A DNA stretch of 64,000 nucleotides. Source: Glaciimonas sp. CA11.2 (lineage in GTDB: Bacteria > Pseudomonadota > Gammaproteobacteria > Burkholderiales > Burkholderiaceae_D). Where the stretch lies: contig NZ_JAVIWL010000001.1 of assembly GCF_034314045.1 (NCBI RefSeq), positions 434,001-498,000 on the forward strand, in the 5' to 3' direction. The translations under genes and the position numbers were made by a program. A model generated the notes under the pieces. It was given only the letters and a program-made list of their open reading frames with translations. It was not told the DNA's origin and ran no database searches. The stretch's first letter is position 1. Each line of letters starts with the position of its first letter. Below, piece after piece: positions 46,640 through 56,319 of this stretch.

Positions 46640-48649
46640 ATGCCACAAACAACATTTAAGCGATTACCCAACATAACTACCGCGGGACTGCAGCGCACCT
46701 GGCGGTGGCTGATTCCGATTTTTTTGGTACTGCTATTTTTGGCTGTTCTCATATGGTTACCGTGGCAATCCCGACAAATGGAAGCCAATGACCGGCAAGA
46801 CCAGTTGATCGCCGATACGCTCTGGGTTGAGCAAGCCATCACTTTTCAGCTCAACCGCGATGACGAGAGTGTCCGTCTGATCGCCAGCGAGATCATTAAA
46901 CATCACTTGACCGTTGCGCAATTTGCCGACCGTCTGAAGCCGCTATTAAAAAACAGCCGCGAGCTACGCGGAATCGCCTGGCTCAATGCCGAAGACCATA
47001 TCATCGCAGGAACCGACGCCTTGCAAATCACGAATCCTGACTATATAACCCACGCAACTAAATCAGCAAAACTGGTACGCGATGCCAAGATTCCGCAATA
47101 CACGCCGCCCTATAAGCTGATCGACACGGCCAACGCCATGTACATCGATTACAGCGTCCCATTATTTATAAACAATCAATATCTCGGCAGCCTTGTCAGC
47201 ACGTATTCTGTCAGCGGCATTCTCAATGAATTGGTGCCATGGTGGTTTGCACAAGATAACGAAATTTCACTCACTGACGCAGACGAGGTCACCATCGCCA
47301 AGCGCGCCGCTGGTGGCCGTGGCCATGACGTCTACACGCATCGTCGACCAATCGACCTGCCAGGGTTATCTCTAATATTACGTACCAACAGCGTCAAGAG
47401 CGCACCGCAATTTTTACCCAATTTATTGGTCGGATCAGTCATCGCCTTATCGCTTGGCCTAGTATGGAGTTTACTGGCGCTGTGGCGCGATATTCACCGC
47501 CGGCTAGCTGCAGAAAATGCACTACGCCAAGAAGTTGCATTTCGTAGCGCCATGGAGAACTCACTCGTCACCGGATTGCGTGCGCGTGATCTCAAAGGTC
47601 GTGTCACCTATGTCAATCCGGCATTCTGTGCCATGGTCGGCCTCGACGCAGACCGATTGGTAGGCAAAGTCCCGCCAATGCCCTATTGGGCGCCTGAGGC
47701 ACTGGAAGAATTCCAGGAACGCTTTACAAAAGTGTTAGAAGGCGAAGGAACGCCGCAATATGAAGCTATTTTTCTGCGGGCCAATGGCGAACGGTTTCCG
47801 GTCCTGATATTCGAATCAGCCTTGGTCGATGCGCAAGGCCAGCAAACAGGATGGATGGGATCGATACTAGATATTTCAGAACCACGCCGCGCCGAAGAAT
47901 TAAATCGAAAACAGCAAGAAAAACTGGAATCCAGCGCCCGCCTCGCCAGCATGGGCGAGATCGCATCGACGCTGGCGCATGAACTGAACCAGCCGCTCGC
48001 CGCCATCTCCAGTTACACCACCGGCGCGATGAATATGCTGGAAAGTGGCAGCATCAATGCGCCCCAACTGAAACTGGCCCTAGGAAAAGTCAACACGCAA
48101 GCACAACGTGCCGGACAAATTATTCGTAGTGTGCACGAGTTCGTCAAAAATCGTGACCCCATCCGCGAGCCACTGGCAATCCGCACACTAGTCGACAACA
48201 TCATGCCATTGGTCGAATTACAAGCGCAGACTTCTCAGGTCAATGTTCGGGTCGAGATTGCACCATCATTGCCATGGGTATCCGCAGACCGCATGATGCT
48301 GGAGCAAGTCCTTCTCAATCTGACCCGCAATGCCATTGAATCAATGTCAGAGAACAGTGCCACCCGTCGCATCTTGCGCATCAAAGCAGTAGCACTCGAT
48401 CTCGACACAGAAACGCCACAAATCGTCATCTCTGTGATCGATCAGGGCCACGGCATTCCGGCTGACGTGGCAGCACGCTTGTTTTCACCGTTCTACTCAA
48501 CTAAAGCCCACGGCATGGGCATGGGACTCAATATATGTCGCACCGCCATAGAATTTCATGGCGGCACACTGAACTACTCGGACAACGATGGCGGTGGGAC
48601 AATTTTTCAGTTCTCGTTGCCGGCAAATTTTCCGCATAGTCAGCGATGA
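46640..48649 (+). CDS. dctS: Sensor histidine kinase, DctS-like
   Basis: A 669-residue membrane kinase. Helices at about 23-43 and 263-285 enclose a periplasmic sensor domain with a Cache-like pattern. A PAS domain follows (about 300-415, ENSLVTGLRARDLKGRVTYVNPAFCAMVGLD). The phospho-acceptor is His447 in STLAHELNQPLAAISSY, and the ATPase domain has NLTRNAIESM, DQGHGIP and MGMGLNICRTAIEFHGG. This layout and the divergent dctP match DctS, which senses C4-dicarboxylates and phosphorylates DctR. The regulator gene is 850 bases downstream, behind a toxin-antitoxin module. Confidence 0.82.
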   Translation: MPQTTFKRLPNITTAGLQRTWRWLIPIFLVLLFLAVLIWLPWQSRQMEANDRQDQLIADTLWVEQAITFQLNRDDESVRLIASEIIKHHLTVAQFADRLKPLLKNSRELRGIAWLNAEDHIIAGTDALQITNPDYITHATKSAKLVRDAKIPQYTPPYKLIDTANAMYIDYSVPLFINNQYLGSLVSTYSVSGILNELVPWWFAQDNEISLTDADEVTIAKRAAGGRGHDVYTHRRPIDLPGLSLILRTNSVKSAPQFLPNLLVGSVIALSLGLVWSLLALWRDIHRRLAAENALRQEVAFRSAMENSLVTGLRARDLKGRVTYVNPAFCAMVGLDADRLVGKVPPMPYWAPEALEEFQERFTKVLEGEGTPQYEAIFLRANGERFPVLIFESALVDAQGQQTGWMGSILDISEPRRAEELNRKQQEKLESSARLASMGEIASTLAHELNQPLAAISSYTTGAMNMLESGSINAPQLKLALGKVNTQAQRAGQIIRSVHEFVKNRDPIREPLAIRTLVDNIMPLVELQAQTSQVNVRVEIAPSLPWVSADRMMLEQVLLNLTRNAIESMSENSATRRILRIKAVALDLDTETPQIVISVIDQGHGIPADVAARLFSPFYSTKAHGMGMGLNICRTAIEFHGGTLNYSDNDGGGTIFQFSLPANFPHSQR

Positions 48650-48783
48650 CTACATTGAAGAGGGCGTAATGCGGTATTCTGTTTTCTCCCTCTCAATAGT
48701 TTAAATATCTTACTGGACGTGCCACCTTGAGAGATGTTTTCGGATGTACCGTGAGAAAGACGCTGTATTCGGGACCCAAAAAC

Positions 48784-48812
48784 TTGAATTGTGTATCGAT
48801 ACACGATACAAT
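48784..48812 (+). promoter_or_regulatory. higBA promoter with operator in the spacer
   Basis: TTGAAT (48784-48789) and TACAAT (48807-48812) are 17 bases apart, and the spacer holds the perfect 14-base palindrome GTGTATCGATACAC (48791-48804). The start codon of the toxin is only six bases past the -10. An antidote-repressor binding there would block RNA polymerase, as usual in autoregulated modules. Confidence 0.75.
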
Positions 48813-48818
48813 AATTCT

Positions 48819-49097
48819 ATGATAAAAAGCTTTCGACACAAGGAACTGCAACGCTTTTTTGAGCTGGGCAGCAAAGCAGGCATCCATGCTGGACACGCGA
48901 CTAAATTGCGGCTTCAATTGGCTGCTCTGGATCAAGCGATAAAGCCGGAAGACTTATCAGCCCCTTCCTGGGGACTACACCCGTTGAAGGGGGATCTAAA
49001 AGGACATTGGGCGATCACGGTTAATGGGAACTGGCGAATGATTTTCGCTTTTGATGCTAGTGACGCGATTCTTGTAGATTATCGCGACTACCACTGA
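48819..49097 (+). CDS. higB: HigB/RelE-family toxin (mRNA interferase)
   Basis: A 92-residue protein starting MIKSFRHKELQRFFELGSKAGI, typical of the HigB branch of RelE toxins that cut mRNA on the ribosome. Conserved parts are HATKLRLQLAALDQA, the LHPLKGDLKGHWAITVNGNWRMIFAF core with the basic and aromatic catalytic residues, and the C-terminal VDYRDYH. The ATG at 48819 follows the promoter directly, so the mRNA is probably leaderless or nearly so. The antitoxin gene follows 17 bases downstream, the toxin-first order of higBA. Confidence 0.92.
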   Translation: MIKSFRHKELQRFFELGSKAGIHAGHATKLRLQLAALDQAIKPEDLSAPSWGLHPLKGDLKGHWAITVNGNWRMIFAFDASDAILVDYRDYH

Positions 49098-49114
49098 TTT
49101 TTACGGAGGTTTAT

Positions 49115-49390
49115 ATGACGCGTATGCATAACCCGCCACATCCTGGTGAGGTATTAAGAGAGTATCTGGGCGACGTGACCGTGACGGACGCGGCCACCCG
49201 TCTTGGCGTTGGTCGCGTCACGCTTCAACGCATCGTTACCGGCGCTGCGGGAATTTCTCCTGACATGGCATATCGCCTGGGTTCGGCCTTCGGCACCAGT
49301 CCTGAACTGTGGGCAGGAATGCAATTGCAATATGATTTACACAAGGCAGGAAAGGTCAAACGACCAAAAATCGAGCGCATCGCAGCATAG
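49115..49390 (+). CDS. higA: HigA-family antitoxin (XRE/Cro helix-turn-helix)
   Basis: A 91-residue DNA-binding antitoxin. The start TRMHNPPHPGEVLREYL and the helix-turn-helix (TVTDAATRLGVGRVTLQRIVTGAAGISPDMAYRLGSAFGTSPELW) are the HigA/VapI hallmark. GGAGG lies seven bases ahead of the ATG, a far stronger site than that of the toxin, so more antitoxin would be made. It likely binds the palindrome in the promoter upstream of higB. Confidence 0.93.
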   Translation: MTRMHNPPHPGEVLREYLGDVTVTDAATRLGVGRVTLQRIVTGAAGISPDMAYRLGSAFGTSPELWAGMQLQYDLHKAGKVKRPKIERIAA

Positions 49391-49499
49391 CTAAAAGAAA
49401 ATACGGCTATGGATAGGCATGCATAGACATACAGTTGACTGTGAGACACGACTGAACTAAGGCTATTTTGCGTAAATCCGACAATAACGAATAGATATT

Positions 49500-50171
49500 A
49501 TGCTGCACATCATTGACGACGAAGAAGTAATCCGCGATGCCTTAAGCTGGCTTGCGCAATCACGCGCCATTCCCGCACTGAGTTATTCCAGCGCGCAACA
49601 TTTTTTGGCATCACTCGACATCGCCACCAACGAAGCCGCCGCAATTGAAAAATTAACCAACGCTGCTGCCGCCATCGGCACGGCGAATTCCGGCTTACAT
49701 AAAAGTGACGCACAGCCCCCCGAAGGCGATTGTCTGTTACTTGACGTTCGCATGCCTGGGATGAGCGGCCTGGCGTTGTTCGACGTATTGTCGGCCAGGA
49801 AACTCACGCAACGTTATCCAGTCATTTTTTTAACCGGCCACGGCGATGTTCCCATGGCAGTCGACACCCTCAAGCGCGGCGCTTTCGATTTTTTCGAAAA
49901 GCCCTTCAATGACAATAAATTGATGGACCGCGTACAAGAAGCTCTACAAACTTCACGCGCAGCAATCGCACGCAGCGTGATCGACAGCCGCCTCGCCAAC
50001 CTATCCATCCGAGAGCGCGCAGTACTAGACTTAATCCTGATCGGCAAAATGAACAAAGTCATCGCCGACCAGCTTGGCATCAGCATGCGCACGGTAGAAG
50101 TCCACCGCGCCCATATTTTTGACAAAATGCATGTAAAGACAGCGGTGGAACTGGCGAGATTATTGAACTAG
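49500..50171 (+). CDS. dctR: FixJ/NarL-type response regulator, DctR-like
   Basis: A 223-residue two-domain regulator. The receiver begins LHIIDDEEVIRDALSWL, has the phospho-acceptor Asp82 in CLLLDVRMPGMSGLALFD and the Lys in DFFEKPFNDNKLM; the LuxR-type helix-turn-helix (about 160-220) has SIRERAVLDLILIGKMNKVIADQLGISMRTVEVHRAHIF. The Asp is about 28 positions later than usual since an Ala/Asn/Glu-rich insertion (about residues 42-76) interrupts the receiver. Paired with the DctS-like kinase although separated from it by higBA. Would activate dicarboxylate uptake genes. Confidence 0.82.
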   Translation: MLHIIDDEEVIRDALSWLAQSRAIPALSYSSAQHFLASLDIATNEAAAIEKLTNAAAAIGTANSGLHKSDAQPPEGDCLLLDVRMPGMSGLALFDVLSARKLTQRYPVIFLTGHGDVPMAVDTLKRGAFDFFEKPFNDNKLMDRVQEALQTSRAAIARSVIDSRLANLSIRERAVLDLILIGKMNKVIADQLGISMRTVEVHRAHIFDKMHVKTAVELARLLN

Positions 50172-50233
50172 CTGGCTAACCTCATTACCAATTTCGAACT
50201 ACCCACCACCGACCACCGACTCCTATAACAGCA

Positions 50234-53200
50234 CTATCGCCGCCCGTGCAAATCAATCGCACCGAAATGCGGCGGTGCCAACATTGCCTGCGCCGAATTG
50301 ACTGCACTACCGACGTCATGACCATTCTTTGCATACTGTCCAACCAGATCACAACCAAGACCCGCCGCATTACTCTTCTTGAGATGCAAATCCAGCAACG
50401 CGGCCGACTCCGCCCACAAATTGACCGCAGGAGGCCTGGCGCGCAGTTGTTCAAACTGCGCAACAACGGCATCAAAATTAAACTGCGGAATCTTCTGATT
50501 GGGCAGCGTATCAGTAGAACCGGCAGCATCAACGGTCGAATTGTCAGTCACCGTCTGCAAAGATAACGCGCGACGACCATCCACTTTCGTGAACCAATTA
50601 TCAATAATTGCCTGCTGTTTCCGAGCCTTAGCCAACACCCGATCGCCCGCTTGTCCAAACAGCAAAGCAGCAGCGGCGATTCCCTCGCTAACATGCACAG
50701 CAACCACCTGCTTGCCTATGCTATCTGTTATCACTTTGTCGTCGTTATCTGCTTCGCTGCTAACGTCATCATTGTCAGCTTGACCGTTATCATCACTAAC
50801 GTCAGCATGACTATACTGATCTGCATTCATAAAGCCCATGCTATCGGCAGCTTCGGGCAGGGCAATTGGATATGCTGAAAGTAATTCTGTCCCGGTCAAT
50901 GTCTTGCCATCGGCAAACTGGAATTGATTGATTTGATAACTAGCGCCATTAAAATAATTAGCCACCGTGATGCTGTCACCGTTGCCGTAGTCGATAATCA
51001 GATCGTTCTTGACCCGTCGCAACCCGCTTAAAGCATCAGCACTGACGTCTGTGAATCGGATCACATCCGTGCGACCACCGCCCGAGTAATCAGTACCATA
51101 ATCATAATTGTTGATCGTGTCGTGGCCGTCACCGCGACTTAACACATACGTATCATTGCCAGCGCCACCCTGCAGTTTGTCGTCGCCCTTGCCACCGGTC
51201 AGAATATCATTACCAGCGCCGCCGCTTAACGTATCCTTGCCAGCGCCGGTGGTCAGCGTATCGTTACCACTTCCACCGTCCAAGCGGTTATTACCTCCCC
51301 CCCCTTCCAGCACGTCATCGCCCGATTCGCCAATCAATGTATCGTTGCCGTCGCCTGCGAATAACCGGTCATTGCCGCTGCCACCATTCAGATAATTATT
51401 TCCAGTACCGCCATCGATGACGTCATCACCGCCAAAGCTATAAATCGTGTCATTACCGCCGCCTGCATAAATCGTCTCGCCACTATCAGAAAATCGCAGA
51501 TTGTCATTATTGTCGGTCAGCATCACCGGATGCGTAGCCAGTATTTGTGCGCCGGTCCACACCTGACCATCAGCAAACCGGAACTGGTTGATTTGATAGT
51601 TCACGCCATCAAAATAGTTGCTGATCGTGAGACTGTCACCGCTTCCAAATTCGATGATCAGATCTGTATTGACAGTACGCAGACCGCGGATATCGCTGGC
51701 ATTCATATCAGTAAAAATTACGACATCCGTGCGACCACCACCCGAGTAATCGGTACCATAATCATAGTTATCAATCGTGTCGTGTCCGTCACCGCGACTT
51801 AATATATAGGTGTCATTACCAAAACCACCCTTGAGCAAATCGTCACCCTTGCCACCGGTCAGAATGTCGTTACCAGCGCCGCCGCTTAACGTATCTTCGC
51901 CGCTACCGCTGGTCAGAATATCATTACCATCGCCACCGCTTAACGTATCCTTGCCAGCGCCGGTGGTCAGCGTATCGTTTCCACTTCCACCGTCTAATTG
52001 ATTATTACCTTCGCCCCCTTCCAGCACGTCATCGCCCGATCCGCCAATCAATGTATCGTTGCCGTCGCCACCTAGCAAAGTGTCATTACCTTCGCCACCG
52101 TTGAGACGATCGTCACCAGCATTGCCACTAAGCGTGTCATCGCCATCGCCACCATTTAACGTATCGTCGCCCCCTCCTCCTAGCATCAAATCGTTACCTG
52201 CATAACCATATAAAGTATCATTCCTAAGGCCCCCAACAATTAGATCACTTTTCTTCGTACCATTCTTGTTCATAACGCTGCTCAGTTCAGCAAATAACTT
52301 TTGTATTTCAGGCGATGCATCCATTGTGGAGAGACCCAGCGCGATCATCTCCGCCCCGATCCAGATAAAATCCTGCATCGCACTTCCCGCTGCACGATTA
52401 AAGTCGATCAAATCGTACAACCCCTTTATGCCATCCGCCGCAATCGCTGCCTTGAAGTGTTTTTCCAGCGCACCATAATCCAAGTGCATCCCATCGGCAT
52501 CCACCTTCAATGTAATCTGATCGATCAACGATTTAAAGCGTGTTTGCAACAATAACGAACCGTAGATCGATTCCTGCAATGCGTCATAAGCTAGATTGAG
52601 GCTGTTTACCTGTTCGGGATATAAACTAATCGTGATAGTCCCAGGCTGACCATTTTTGCCTTCCGCCATATTGAATCCGTTTAAACCATGACCAACAAAA
52701 TTATGCATCGCAAAATAATATTGCCCGTTAAACGCTTCCAGAATATGCAGCTTCTTTTCCCACGCGGCAACGATGGCGCGACCGGCGGCGTCGTCAGTAA
52801 TAACCTGACCGCCCAGCGATTGCCAGATCACCGTATAAGCACTGCCAGCGCGTTCTTGCAGGGTTTTGGTCATGCCGGATGTGTCGGCCCAATCGGACAG
52901 CAGTTGATCCAGCAAGCCGCGCTGTTCTTCTCGTGTGGTGGCGGCGCTGTAGTGTGCTAATACACTTTGTAGTGACGCGGACAAGCTGGCGGCTTCGCGC
53001 AGGTCGCGTACTTTGCCTGCGCCTTGCATATCGGGCAGGTCTTTGACGTTATCGGCAATCACGACTTCATCAGTAAACTCCCGATGGAAGGCGTCTTCCT
53101 CAAAATTTACGTCACCCATATTGCCGCTGCTGCCATCGGTTTTTGTGTACGTGCCTTGGTCGGCTAGCTGGTTGCCATTGGCGAGTGTTTGGTTGTGTGA

Positions 53201-54052
53201 TTTTTTGTTGACGTTGAGGCTGGCGATGCCGAGTTGGTCCAGTGTGAATAATTCATTGGCTTGAGATATGCCATCCTGATTGAGATCACGCCAGACTTTG
53301 AGCTGGTTCCAGTTGGCGTCGTTTTTATCGATCTTGCCATCGTGGTTGGAATCCAGATCAGCCAGCGCACCGAAACCATCGCTGGCGGTGTGGCCGTTGT
53401 CGAGTTGGGTGGAATTGCCGAATAGTTCCGTGCCGTTATCGATCACGCCGTTGCCGTTGCGGTCCATGACGAGCAAGCCATCGTCAGCGCCGACCCAGCC
53501 TGTCGCGGTTTTAATACCGTCGTTGTTGTTGTCGAAGTAAATGTTGTTTTTGCTGCTGACGGTTTCGATGCCGTCTCCGTCTAGGTCGAGGACCAAGGGA
53601 TCGCAGCGGTAGGTGCGGGAGTGGGTGAAACGGTCATTGATTTCTTGGCCTATTTTAGTGGCTGCATCGAATGCCTCTTCGTAATAATTGGAAGCTAAAT
53701 ACCCTCCAGCCACTCCAGCAATAACTCCTAGGGGTATTGCAAACGGTCCGATGAATGGCGCGCTTACGCCAGCGACAAAAACACCTACTGCTTCACCGAA
53801 CGCATAACCAGCGCCCAGTGAGCCGACCATTTTTACCTGACTAGTAAGGTCACCACCAATAGAGTTTCTCAACGTATCTAAGAGAGTATCTGCAACCGTT
53901 TTTGCATCGTCACCAGTTTGTACAACTTTTCCTAAATGTTCCACTACGGGTACAGCATCCTTACCTATTCCTTTTGCAATGGCTTTGATTGCTGCTGGTG
54001 TAGCATCAATAACAACGATGCCGGATTTTGTAACAATGTAAGCAATACTCAT
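50234..54052 (-). CDS. RTX-family secreted calcium-binding protein (1272 aa)
   Basis: A large predicted type I secretion substrate. Residues 1-140 are conserved with the paralogue next door and contain a Gly-rich hydrophobic stretch ([16 protein letters not shown]...[13 protein letters not shown]), glycine-zipper-like. Near 150 comes [15 protein letters not shown] with EF-hand-like loops ([35 protein letters not shown]). Residues about 610-760 and 870-985 hold RTX nonapeptides (GGxGxDxLx), each block followed by [23 protein letters not shown] and an NYF-x-G-x-x-YQINQF-x-FADG segment, the haemolysin-related domain. No adhesin or lipase domain is seen. HlyB/HlyD-like genes lie upstream. Confidence 0.85.
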   Translation of the reverse strand: MSIAYIVTKSGIVVIDATPAAIKAIAKGIGKDAVPVVEHLGKVVQTGDDAKTVADTLLDTLRNSIGGDLTSQVKMVGSLGAGYAFGEAVGVFVAGVSAPFIGPFAIPLGVIAGVAGGYLASNYYEEAFDAATKIGQEINDRFTHSRTYRCDPLVLDLDGDGIETVSSKNNIYFDNNNDGIKTATGWVGADDGLLVMDRNGNGVIDNGTELFGNSTQLDNGHTASDGFGALADLDSNHDGKIDKNDANWNQLKVWRDLNQDGISQANELFTLDQLGIASLNVNKKSHNQTLANGNQLADQGTYTKTDGSSGNMGDVNFEEDAFHREFTDEVVIADNVKDLPDMQGAGKVRDLREAASLSASLQSVLAHYSAATTREEQRGLLDQLLSDWADTSGMTKTLQERAGSAYTVIWQSLGGQVITDDAAGRAIVAAWEKKLHILEAFNGQYYFAMHNFVGHGLNGFNMAEGKNGQPGTITISLYPEQVNSLNLAYDALQESIYGSLLLQTRFKSLIDQITLKVDADGMHLDYGALEKHFKAAIAADGIKGLYDLIDFNRAAGSAMQDFIWIGAEMIALGLSTMDASPEIQKLFAELSSVMNKNGTKKSDLIVGGLRNDTLYGYAGNDLMLGGGGDDTLNGGDGDDTLSGNAGDDRLNGGEGNDTLLGGDGNDTLIGGSGDDVLEGGEGNNQLDGGSGNDTLTTGAGKDTLSGGDGNDILTSGSGEDTLSGGAGNDILTGGKGDDLLKGGFGNDTYILSRGDGHDTIDNYDYGTDYSGGGRTDVVIFTDMNASDIRGLRTVNTDLIIEFGSGDSLTISNYFDGVNYQINQFRFADGQVWTGAQILATHPVMLTDNNDNLRFSDSGETIYAGGGNDTIYSFGGDDVIDGGTGNNYLNGGSGNDRLFAGDGNDTLIGESGDDVLEGGGGNNRLDGGSGNDTLTTGAGKDTLSGGAGNDILTGGKGDDKLQGGAGNDTYVLSRGDGHDTINNYDYGTDYSGGGRTDVIRFTDVSADALSGLRRVKNDLIIDYGNGDSITVANYFNGASYQINQFQFADGKTLTGTELLSAYPIALPEAADSMGFMNADQYSHADVSDDNGQADNDDVSSEADNDDKVITDSIGKQVVAVHVSEGIAAAALLFGQAGDRVLAKARKQQAIIDNWFTKVDGRRALSLQTVTDNSTVDAAGSTDTLPNQKIPQFNFDAVVAQFEQLRARPPAVNLWAESAALLDLHLKKSNAAGLGCDLVGQYAKNGHDVGSAVNSAQAMLAPPHFGAIDLHGRR

Positions 54053-54070
54053 TTTAGTTTCTCGCTAATT

Positions 54071-54531
54071 TTAATTCGATTGTTTATTGAGTTTTTTGAC
54101 ACACATGACAGCCGTGCAAAAACAGAAAAATAATAAAAATAATAAATTGCAAAATATATAAACAATTTCACTTTCTATTAATAATTGAAATCGAGATGTG
54201 CTGATATTTTTTGTTGTCGTCATCATCAAAATTAAACATAAGCACATCAACCATAATTTCTTCACCTTATCCAAATAGCTTTTCTCTTTGATGTTTTCCT
54301 TTAATTTTTTATAAAATTTACCGGTATTCAGAAAAATGTTTTCTCTTATAGAAAAACTCAAAAAAATTGCGCCAAAAAAAATAGAAATACAGAATAAATA
54401 ATTTCTACAGGAAACCAATTGTGAGCAAACCTTAAGAAATGTCCCGTATAAAATACGTTGCAAAATCCCAGAAAAATGCACGTTCTTCCTATCAATAGAA
54501 GGGCTTTAGACATGATATTTTTTATGTCCAT
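54071..54531 (-). pseudogene. Frameshifted small membrane protein (paralogue of 56320-56778)
   Basis: From ATG 54531 (GGGAGG upstream) the frame reads MDIKNIMSKALLLIGRTCIFLG and matches the intact paralogue until a run of eight T (54374-54381), after which it stops at about 54356. The second part (KFYKKLKENIKEKSYLDKVKKLWL and two hydrophobic segments) continues in another frame down to 54071. Adding one T restores a single ORF of about 153 residues with four hydrophobic segments, like the paralogue. Mutation, phase-variable homopolymer or sequencing error are all possible. It is 18 bases ahead of the 1272-residue gene. Confidence 0.75.
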
Positions 54532-54577
54532 AAAACCGCCTCCCGATACTTTTCATTTACCTCATTACTAGGCCTAA

Positions 54578-56302
54578 TCATGCCGCGACCTTGTTTATTT
54601 CGGCTCGTTGGTTTTGTCCACTTATTGCGGCGCTCAACAGGTGATCGTTAAATACTCCGCTTAACGCCGAAGCGCGTTGCGAGCTTTTTCCAAATTGATC
54701 TAGTCTGTTTCGAATAGCGTCAAAACTATCCAGATGCATTCCATCCACATCTATCTTTAATTCAATCTGATCAATCAACGACTTAAACCGTGTCTGCAAT
54801 AACAGTGAACCGTAGATCGATTCCTGCAATGCGTCATAAGCTTGATTGAGGCTATTTACCTGTTCGGGATATAAACTAATCGTGATAGTCCCAGGCTGAC
54901 CGTTTTTGCCTTCGACCATCTTGAAGCCGTTGTAACCCATGCCGGTCAGGTTATGCATCGCAAAATAATATTGCCCATTAAACGCTTCCAGAATATGCAG
55001 CTTCTTTTCCCACGCGGCAACGATGGCGCGACCGGCGGCGTCGTCGGTGATGACCTGACCGCCCAGCGATTTCCAGATCACGGTGTAAGCACTGCCAGCG
55101 CGTTCTTGCAGGGTTTTAGTCATGCCGGATGTGTCGGCCCAATCGGACAGCATTTGATCCAGCAAACCGCGTTGCTCTTCACGTGTGGTGGCCGCGCTGT
55201 AGTGTGCCAAAACGTCTTGCAGTGATGTCGACAAGCTGGCGGCTTCGCGCAGGTCGCGCACTTTGCCTGCGCCTTGCATATCGGGCAGGTCTTTCACGTT
55301 ATCGGCAATCACGACCTCATCGGTGAATTCGCGATGGAAGGCGTCTTCTTCAAAATTAACGTCACCCATATTGCCGCTGCTGCCATCCGTTTTTGTATAC
55401 GTGCCTTGGTCGGCTAACTGGTTGCCATTGGCGAGTGTTTGGTTATGTGATTTTTTGTTGACGTTGAGGCTGGCGATGCCGAGTTGGTCCAGTGTGAATA
55501 ATTCATTGGCTTGAGAAATGCCATCCTGATTGAGATCACGCCAGACTTTGAGCTGGTTCCAGTTGGCGTCGTTTTTATCGATCTTGCCATCGTGGTTGGA
55601 ATCCAGATCGGCCAGTGCGTCAAAACCATCGCTGGCGGTGTGGCCGTTGTCGAGGTGGGTGGAGTTGCCGAAGAGTTCCGTACCGTTGTCGATCACGCCG
55701 TTACCGTTGCGGTCCATGACGAGTAAGCCATCGTCAGCGCCGACCCAACCGGTCGCGGTTTTAATACCGTCGTTGTTGTTGTCGAAGTAAATGTTGTTTT
55801 TGCTGCCGACGGTTTCGATGCCGTCGCCGTCGAGGTCGAGGACTAAGGGATCGTAGCGGTAGGTGCGGGAGTGGGTGAAACGGTCATTGATTTCTTGGCC
55901 TAGTTTTGTCGATTCGTCGAATTGCCAATCATAAAGCTTTGATCCGATATATCCTCCAGCAACCCCTGCAACAACCCCCAGTGGTATTGCAAATGGCCCT
56001 ATAAATGGCGCTGTCGCACCACCAACATAGACGCCTACCGCTTCACCGATTGCATAACCAGCACCTAATGAACCGACCATTTTTACCTGACTAGTAAAGT
56101 CTCCCCCAATAGAGTTTCTTAGCGTATCAAGAATGGTGTCCATCGCTGTTTTTGCATCATCACCTGTTTGTACTATTTTTCCTAAATGTTCTGCTACGGG
56201 CACAGCATCCTTCCCAATTCCTTTTGCAATGGCTTTGATGGCTGCGGGCGTAGCATCAATAACAACAATTCCGGATTTCGTGACAATGTAAGCAACACTC
56301 AT
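54578..56302 (-). CDS. RTX-family paralogue lacking RTX repeats (574 aa)
   Basis: The first 525 or so residues closely match the 1272-residue protein: the same N-terminal [19 protein letters not shown], Gly-zipper-like hydrophobic part, [17 protein letters not shown]-hand-like loops and the middle helical region to about residue 520. It then differs: DSFDAIRNRLDQFGKSSQRAS and a C-terminal motif VFNDHLLSAAISGQNQRAE ending NKVAA. No RTX nonapeptides are present, so how it would be secreted is unclear. The C-terminal motif recurs in the 42-residue ORF at 56825-56953. AT-rich spacer and small membrane gene upstream as for the other copy. Confidence 0.82.
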   Translation of the reverse strand: MSVAYIVTKSGIVVIDATPAAIKAIAKGIGKDAVPVAEHLGKIVQTGDDAKTAMDTILDTLRNSIGGDFTSQVKMVGSLGAGYAIGEAVGVYVGGATAPFIGPFAIPLGVVAGVAGGYIGSKLYDWQFDESTKLGQEINDRFTHSRTYRYDPLVLDLDGDGIETVGSKNNIYFDNNNDGIKTATGWVGADDGLLVMDRNGNGVIDNGTELFGNSTHLDNGHTASDGFDALADLDSNHDGKIDKNDANWNQLKVWRDLNQDGISQANELFTLDQLGIASLNVNKKSHNQTLANGNQLADQGTYTKTDGSSGNMGDVNFEEDAFHREFTDEVVIADNVKDLPDMQGAGKVRDLREAASLSTSLQDVLAHYSAATTREEQRGLLDQMLSDWADTSGMTKTLQERAGSAYTVIWKSLGGQVITDDAAGRAIVAAWEKKLHILEAFNGQYYFAMHNLTGMGYNGFKMVEGKNGQPGTITISLYPEQVNSLNQAYDALQESIYGSLLLQTRFKSLIDQIELKIDVDGMHLDSFDAIRNRLDQFGKSSQRASALSGVFNDHLLSAAISGQNQRAEINKVAA

Positions 56303-56319
56303 TTAAGACCTTAGTTAAT

